A stretch of DNA of 6,299 nt from Betaproteobacteria bacterium (lineage in GTDB: Bacteria; Pseudomonadota; Gammaproteobacteria; Burkholderiales; Burkholderiaceae_C), in contig RFWA01000147.1 in NCBI GenBank assembly GCA_009922295.1, forward strand, positions 1 to 6,299, written 5' to 3'. The notes under the pieces are model-generated. The model was given only the letters and a program-made list of their open reading frames with translations, searched no databases and had not been told where the DNA came from. The position numbers were made by a program, and so were the translations under genes. Below, one piece after another: positions 6,050-6,299 of this stretch; within the stretch, counting starts at the first letter, position 1, and each line of letters opens with the position of its first letter.

Positions 6050-6139
6050 AGAGCCTGGCCTGCCTTGGCAAGACCTAAAGTCGGCATCCATCATTGGCGT
6101 CCCACGACGGCTCCGTTCACAATATCATCAAGGGTTGAG

Positions 6140-6156
6140 GCGGGCGTTACGCCCGC
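6140..6156 (+). other. GC-rich hairpin in the probable soxB leader
   Basis: GCGGGCG (6140-6146), TTA, CGCCCGC (6150-6156) is a perfect 7-bp stem with a 3-nt loop. It ends six nt before the GAGG (6163-6166) of the ribosome binding region and 19 nt before the ATG. No T-run follows, so termination is unlikely; it may affect translation or mRNA stability, or be a protein site. Upstream, TTGGCG (6094-6099) and CACAAT (6118-6123) make only a weak promoter candidate. Confidence 0.5.
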
Positions 6157-6175
6157 GACCCCGAGGCAGGAATAC

Positions 6176-6299
6176 ATGCAACATTTTTCTATCTGGTCAC
6201 TGCTGCGCAATGGCATGTCGTACCACGAGGGCTGGCAAAAGCACTGGCGCTCGCCCGCGCCCCAGCGCGAGTACGACGCCGTGGTGGTGGGGGCTGGCG
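6176..6299 (+). CDS. soxB: Sarcosine oxidase beta subunit, N-terminal fragment cut by window edge
   Basis: Only the first 41 residues are present. Heterotetrameric sarcosine oxidase oxidatively demethylates sarcosine to glycine, passing the methyl group to tetrahydrofolate; the beta subunit binds FMN/FAD and holds the sarcosine site. The N-terminus MQHFSIWSLLRNGMSYHEGW followed by W-R-P (24-27) is characteristic of the beta subunit, and YDAVVVGAG at 33-41 begins the Rossmann FAD-binding fold (family GxGxxG). The ATG at 6176 has AGGA (6168-6171) and GAGG (6163-6166) just upstream. In related genomes it usually heads a soxBDAG operon, which would continue to the right of the window. The symbol here means sarcosine oxidase, not the sulfur-oxidation SoxB. 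Confidence 0.87.
   Translation, partial: MQHFSIWSLLRNGMSYHEGWQKHWRSPAPQREYDAVVVGAG

Noticed and set aside
6055..6070. Possible sigma-54 promoter (TGGC...TGGCA) upstream of soxB
   Set aside because: The spacing between the GG and GC elements is 9 bp instead of the required 10, and the -12 element reads TGGCA rather than TTGCA.
5902..6087. N-terminal extension of the hydratase to 6087
   Set aside because: A strong ribosome site sits directly before the ATG at 5901, and the upstream residues are unlike the family and run through the dyad at 6023-6049.

Overview
This 6.3 kb window reads as chromosome from a high-GC betaproteobacterium, most likely Burkholderiales/Comamonadaceae (a Rhodoferax/Polaromonas-like organism). 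The assignment rests on protein style and gene order: GuaA with an SGSHAS segment where many bacteria have SGGPES, a DUF4124 secreted protein divergent from guaB, the ratA-rnfH pair divergent from smpB, and a sarcosine oxidase beta subunit. It is inference; no search was run.

Layout from left to right. Positions 1-2775 (minus strand) carry the last two steps of GMP synthesis: guaB (IMP dehydrogenase, complete) followed 8 nt later by guaA (GMP synthetase, its C-terminal ~100 residues cut by the window edge). They look like one guaBA operon driven from the 85-bp region at 2776-2860. Divergent from it (2861-3412, plus) is a secreted or periplasmic DUF4124 protein of unknown function. It converges on a minus-strand pair, ratA then rnfH, whose reading frames overlap by 8 nt (3446-4226). 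ratA is divergent from smpB (4300-4773, plus), the tmRNA partner for trans-translation, with both promoters packed into 73 bp. smpB converges with 24 nt spacing on a minus-strand enoyl-CoA hydratase/isomerase gene of the 3-hydroxyisobutyryl-CoA hydrolase type (4798-5901). A 274-bp divergent region with two clear palindromic elements separates it from the start of a plus-strand sarcosine oxidase beta subunit gene (6176 to the edge).

Functionally the window is mostly housekeeping: purine synthesis, ribosome rescue and ribosome-associated small proteins, with catabolic genes at the right (CoA-ester and sarcosine metabolism). I see no CRISPR array, rRNA or tRNA gene, transposase, phage gene or new multi-gene system. 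The points worth a second look are small: an AT-rich, repeat-like segment in frame inside the hydratase gene, a 27-bp perfect dyad in the sarcosine oxidase upstream region, a nested hairpin between convergent genes, and an inverted repeat across the guaB promoter region.
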